From positions 2,659 to 11,501 of the forward strand of contig JACVQI010000074.1 in assembly GCA_015661095.1 (NCBI GenBank): 8,843 nt of DNA, given 5' to 3'. Positions within the stretch are counted from its first letter, which is position 1; every line of letters begins with the position of its first letter. Below, one piece after another: positions 5,587 through 8,843 of this stretch. The translations under genes were made by a program, and so were the position numbers. The notes beneath the pieces are model-generated. The model searched no databases. It worked only from the letters and a program-made list of their open reading frames with translations, and was not told the origin of the DNA. The DNA comes from Gammaproteobacteria bacterium. GTDB lineage: Bacteria; Pseudomonadota; Gammaproteobacteria; Eutrophobiales; Eutrophobiaceae.

Positions 5587-6882
5587 TTGGCTAAGCATAT
5601 TCAAGTCCCAACCGGCGGCGCAAAAATCACGATATCCGGCGGTAAACTGCGGGTACCTGACCAGCCCATCATCCCCTATATTGAAGGCGACGGCATCGGC
5701 CGTGACATTACGCGCGCCACCCTCCCGGTTCTCGACGCGGCGGTCAAAAAGGCCTACGGCGGCAAGCGGGAGATTAAATGGATGGAGATCTACGCCGGAG
5801 AGAAGGCGAATAATCTGTATGGTTCCTGGTTACCGGATGATTCGCTGAATGCCTGCCGTGAATATCTGGTATCCATCAAAGGCCCGCTGACCACACCGAT
5901 TGGTGGCGGGATCCGCTCCCTGAACGTGGCCCTGCGCCAGATCCTGGACCTGTATGTCTGCTTAAGGCCGGTCCGCTGGTTCAAGGGCGTACCTTCACCG
6001 ACCAAGGATCCCGGGGCGGTTGATATGGTAATTTTCCGTGAGAACACCGAAGACATTTATGTCGGCATAGAATTCGAGGCGGGTAGTGAAGAAAACAAGA
6101 AGTTTCTGGAACTGTTTAAAGCGAATTTTCCGGACTCCTATAAAAACATACGCTTTCCGGCCACCTCCGGGATAGGCATCAAACCTGTTTCCAGCGAAGG
6201 ATCGGAACGCCTGATGCGGGCGGCGATCCATTATGCCATCGATAACAAGCGCAAGAGTGTCACTATCGTCCACAAGGGTAATATTATGAAATACACGGAA
6301 GGGGCGTTCCGGAACTGGTGTTATAAACTCGCGGCGAAGGAGTTTCCGGGTCAGACCTATACCTGGACCCAATGGGAAAAAACGCGGGCGGAACGAGGTG
6401 AGGATGCAGCCAACAAGGAACAGGAACAGGCACTGAAGTCTGGCAAGGTCCTGATCAAGGATGCCATTGCCGACATCACCCTGCAACAGGTGTTGACCCG
6501 GCCGCGGGAATTCGATGTCATCGCCACCTTGAACCTGAATGGGGATTATCTGTCAGATGCGCTCGCGGCCCAGGTCGGCGGCATCGGTATCGCACCTGGC
6601 GGTAACATCAATTACATCACCGGCCATGCCATCTTCGAAGCCACCCATGGCACCGCGCCGAAATACGCCGACAAGGACATGGTCAACCCGGGTTCATTGA
6701 TCCTGTCCGGCGAAATGATGTTGCGCTACATGGGCTGGTCCGAAGCCGCTGATCTGATCATTCAATCCATGGATAAAACCATCGCCAGCAAAACCGTCAC
6801 TTATGACTTCGCCCGGTTGATGGAAAACGCCAAAAAAGTCAAGTGCAGTGAATTCGGCGCAGCACTGATTGCGAACATGTAA
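5587..6882 (+). CDS. icd: NADP-dependent isocitrate dehydrogenase
   Basis: This TCA-cycle enzyme oxidatively decarboxylates isocitrate to 2-oxoglutarate with NADP+. It is cytoplasmic and expected to be a homodimer. The 431-residue protein aligns with E. coli Icd (416) along its length. Ser111 in GGGIRSLNVALRQ is the equivalent of E. coli Ser113, the substrate-binding serine phosphorylated by AceK. Arg117, Arg127, Arg151 and Lys230 (HKGN) match the isocitrate site, and Asp296, Asp320 (NLNGDY) and Asp324 the metal site. Lys359-Tyr360 (HGTAPKYA), Tyr406 and Arg410 (TYDFARLM) are the residues that read the 2'-phosphate of NADP+, so NADP rather than NAD is the cofactor. The start is TTG with AAGGAG 9 nt upstream, an uncommon start that may limit translation. 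aceK follows after 21 nt, pointing to one operon in which the enzyme and its regulator are made together. Confidence 0.96.
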   Translation: MAKHIQVPTGGAKITISGGKLRVPDQPIIPYIEGDGIGRDITRATLPVLDAAVKKAYGGKREIKWMEIYAGEKANNLYGSWLPDDSLNACREYLVSIKGPLTTPIGGGIRSLNVALRQILDLYVCLRPVRWFKGVPSPTKDPGAVDMVIFRENTEDIYVGIEFEAGSEENKKFLELFKANFPDSYKNIRFPATSGIGIKPVSSEGSERLMRAAIHYAIDNKRKSVTIVHKGNIMKYTEGAFRNWCYKLAAKEFPGQTYTWTQWEKTRAERGEDAANKEQEQALKSGKVLIKDAIADITLQQVLTRPREFDVIATLNLNGDYLSDALAAQVGGIGIAPGGNINYITGHAIFEATHGTAPKYADKDMVNPGSLILSGEMMLRYMGWSEAADLIIQSMDKTIASKTVTYDFARLMENAKKVKCSEFGAALIANM

Positions 6883-6903
6883 TACTCAAGGATTCAACAG
6901 TGC

Positions 6904-8586
6904 ATGGCGCATGACAGAATCACCATCGCAACCGCGGCACAACTGATCTATGAGGGCTTTCTAAAATATAACAAGGATTTTTCCCATCTTGCCGGGCGCG
7001 CACGGAAACGCTTTGAACAACGCGACTGGCAGGGTCATCAGCAGGATATCGTCAGACGGGTGGAACTCTATGAAAAATCCATCCGTCAGAATGCCCATGC
7101 CCTGGAGCAAATGATCGGTCCGGATATCCAACGCTCATTATGGTGTGAAATAAAGCAGTATTTCGGCGAGCGCCTGGGCAACGTCCCGGACGCCGGCTTC
7201 ATGAAGACCTTTTTCAATTCGATCAGCCGCAGGATCTTCGGCACGGTCGGTGTGGATCCGGAGCTGGCATTCGTCTCTCCCGCGCCGGATGAAGGTATCA
7301 AATCCTTCGAGGCCTTGAGCCTTAAGCGCTACCCGTACTGGCAGTCAATTGAAAGGATGTTCAATACCATCCTGACGGACTTTGCCTTCAAAGTTCCCTA
7401 TCATGATATCGACAATGACTGTAAATTCATCGCGGCGGAGATTGAGCACTATTCACAAACGTTGCTCCAGGAAGGGAAAGGATTCCTGCGTTTCGAGTTT
7501 ATTGATTCCCTTTTCTTCCAGTCCGCTCGCGCCTATCTGGTCGGCAGAATTATTCTGCACAACCAGATTTCCCCCATCGTCATCGCTATTGAGAACACCC
7601 CCGACGGTATATGTGTTGACGCCGTGCTGATGACGCCGGAACAGGTCGGCATGATCTTCAGTTACACCCGCTCCTATTATTTCGCGGATCCGAGTTCGGT
7701 GGTCGGCGCGGTGCAATTCCTGCATTCCATCCTGCCGCATAAGAATATTGATGAACTATATACGGTCATGGGACGGCTGCGGCAAGGCAAGACCGAACGC
7801 TACCGCCTGTTCACCAACCATTTAAACAGGACTGAAGATAAATTTGTCCATGCGGAAGGCGACAAGGGACTGGTCATGATCGTCTTCACCCTCCCATCCT
7901 ATAACCTGGTATTCAAGATCATCCGCGACAAATTCGGCTATCCGAAGAAAATCAAACGTGAGGATGTGATTGAAAAATACAAACTGGTATCCAAACACGA
8001 CCTGGCCGGCCGGCTTATCGATACCCAGGAGTTCCGTAAACTGGAATTCCCGCTGGATCGGTTTGCGCCTGAGTTACTGGAGGAGTTACGTCAGGATGCG
8101 ACTCGCTCAGTCTACATCAGGGAAAATAAACTGGTCATCGACCACGTCTATATTGAACGCCGCGTCCGGCCGTTGAATCTGTATATCAGGGAAACCACAC
8201 GCCAGGAGGCGGAACAGGCCATCCTCGATTATGGCCAGACCTTGAAGGACCTGGCTCATACCAATATCTTTCCCGGTGATTTATTGCTCAAGAATTTCGG
8301 CGTCACCCGGCACCGGCGGGTGGTCTTCTATGATTATGATGAAGTTGCGCTGGTCACGGAATGCAACTTCAGGGAACTGCCGGAACCCCCGGATGGAGAG
8401 GAATTGATGAACCCCAATACCTGGATGTATATCGGCGAACACGATATTTTCCCCGAAGAATTCATAAAATTCATGTCCATTGATGCCGGTTTGCGTTCTC
8501 TGTTTCTTGAAGTGCATGGCGATATCGTCACGGCTGATTACTGGCGAAATTCCCTTGCCCGCGAATTTCTAGCGGCCTTATACTAG
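6904..8586 (+). CDS. aceK: Isocitrate dehydrogenase kinase/phosphatase
   Basis: This bifunctional enzyme phosphorylates the active-site serine of Icd and also removes that phosphate, diverting isocitrate to the glyoxylate shunt during growth on acetate or fatty acids. The 560-residue protein has the AceK regulatory domain (about 1-315) and a kinase-like domain (about 316-560). Visible are the ATP loop EGDKGLVM (318-325), Lys338 (VFK), Asp373 (DTQEF, equivalent to E. coli phosphatase residue Asp371), catalytic Asp459 and Asn464 (GDLLLKNFGVTRH), and the metal-binding DYDE motif (477-480). All key residues are offset by 2 from E. coli. The C-terminus stops soon after ADYWRNSL and is some 20 residues shorter than E. 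coli AceK, with no catalytic loss. AAGGA at 6888-6892 lies 11 nt before the ATG. In E. coli aceK closes the aceBAK operon; here it directly follows its substrate gene. No isocitrate lyase or malate synthase gene is in view. Confidence 0.96.
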   Translation: MAHDRITIATAAQLIYEGFLKYNKDFSHLAGRARKRFEQRDWQGHQQDIVRRVELYEKSIRQNAHALEQMIGPDIQRSLWCEIKQYFGERLGNVPDAGFMKTFFNSISRRIFGTVGVDPELAFVSPAPDEGIKSFEALSLKRYPYWQSIERMFNTILTDFAFKVPYHDIDNDCKFIAAEIEHYSQTLLQEGKGFLRFEFIDSLFFQSARAYLVGRIILHNQISPIVIAIENTPDGICVDAVLMTPEQVGMIFSYTRSYYFADPSSVVGAVQFLHSILPHKNIDELYTVMGRLRQGKTERYRLFTNHLNRTEDKFVHAEGDKGLVMIVFTLPSYNLVFKIIRDKFGYPKKIKREDVIEKYKLVSKHDLAGRLIDTQEFRKLEFPLDRFAPELLEELRQDATRSVYIRENKLVIDHVYIERRVRPLNLYIRETTRQEAEQAILDYGQTLKDLAHTNIFPGDLLLKNFGVTRHRRVVFYDYDEVALVTECNFRELPEPPDGEELMNPNTWMYIGEHDIFPEEFIKFMSIDAGLRSLFLEVHGDIVTADYWRNSLAREFLAALY

Positions 8587-8628
8587 CCACACCAGAAGCG
8601 CGGGCTCATTCACACTCATCCGGAAGTT

Positions 8629-8843
8629 GTGGACAAACTCACCTATTTTCTGATCATCACTCTGCTGTATTGCGTTATCCCGGCATCAGCCGCGAGAGCT
8701 GAGGACGCCGCCGACTTCAGCGGCTTGACGCTGGTGCAGTTATACAATAACGAGGCATTGAAAAAAATCGCCGTGGAAAAGGGCGGCGCGGCGTACAAAC
8801 AGCATTGCGCTCAATGTCATGGCGTGGATGGCACCGGTAAAAC
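8629..8843 (+). CDS. Exported c-type cytochrome (partial, C-terminus off the window)
   Basis: This is the first 71 codons of a probable periplasmic electron carrier. A signal peptide covers residues 1-24 (hydrophobic core LTYFLIITLLYCVIPASA, likely cleavage after ARA). The haem c motif Cys60-Ala-Gln-Cys63-His64 follows in the context AYKQHCAQCHGVDGTG, typical of class I cytochromes c and of single-haem domains in oxidases and dehydrogenases. The start is uncertain. GTG 8629 sits just before the signal peptide, but the GGAAG upstream (8622-8626) is only 2 nt away. The frame is open back to the aceK stop codon, in the same frame, with no ATG. It lies 42 nt after aceK with no terminator between, so it may belong to the same transcript. 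Which cytochrome it is cannot be said from this fragment. Confidence 0.8.
   Translation, partial: MDKLTYFLIITLLYCVIPASAARAEDAADFSGLTLVQLYNNEALKKIAVEKGGAAYKQHCAQCHGVDGTGK

Noticed and set aside
8587..8628. Read-through fusion of AceK with the following cytochrome (same frame after the TAG)
   Set aside because: AceK ends at its normal C-terminal region, and the cytochrome has its own signal peptide, which would be useless in a fusion. The shared frame is coincidence.

Overview
The window looks like chromosomal DNA of a gammaproteobacterium with a GC content near 50%. The evidence is a NADP-type isocitrate dehydrogenase close to the E. coli enzyme, the isocitrate dehydrogenase kinase/phosphatase AceK, a BaeS/BaeR-type two-component pair, the O-succinylhomoserine sulfhydrylase route to methionine (MetZ), and a probable c-type cytochrome. 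The exact order cannot be read from the sequence. No mobile element, CRISPR array, tRNA or rRNA is visible. Everything left of about 5480 is on the minus strand and everything right of about 5587 is on the plus strand, so the two halves diverge from a control region at about 5250-5586.

Left half, minus strand, in order of transcription: metZ (4059-5249), a Rieske non-haem iron oxygenase alpha-type subunit with no visible electron-transfer partner (2783-3868), a BaeS-like sensor kinase (1228-2715), a BaeR-like response regulator 3 nt behind it (547-1224), and the first 131 codons of an exported Arg/Gln/Asn-rich protein (1-395) that runs off the window. The last of these is not a recognised family, but it sits where a target of the two-component system might sit.

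Right half, plus strand: icd (TTG start, 5587-6882), then aceK 21 nt later (6904-8586), then the start of a secreted c-type cytochrome (8629 to the edge). AceK phosphorylates and dephosphorylates the serine of Icd (Ser111 here) that controls carbon flow between the TCA cycle and the glyoxylate shunt. Regulator and substrate therefore appear to share an operon, unlike the classical aceBAK arrangement of E. coli.

The most interesting part is the roughly 200-nt leader of metZ. A promoter (5454-5482) is followed within about 10 nt by a pseudoknot-type element matching the SAM-II riboswitch. Directly after it comes a strong intrinsic terminator (5349-5384). An 8-nt segment of the aptamer loop is perfectly complementary to the 3' arm of the terminator hairpin, which gives a ready antiterminator. 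This suggests a SAM-II switch acting by transcription attenuation rather than by hiding the ribosome binding site. A second hairpin and a Met-rich 22-codon reading frame lie between the terminator and metZ. The remaining genes are ordinary by sequence.
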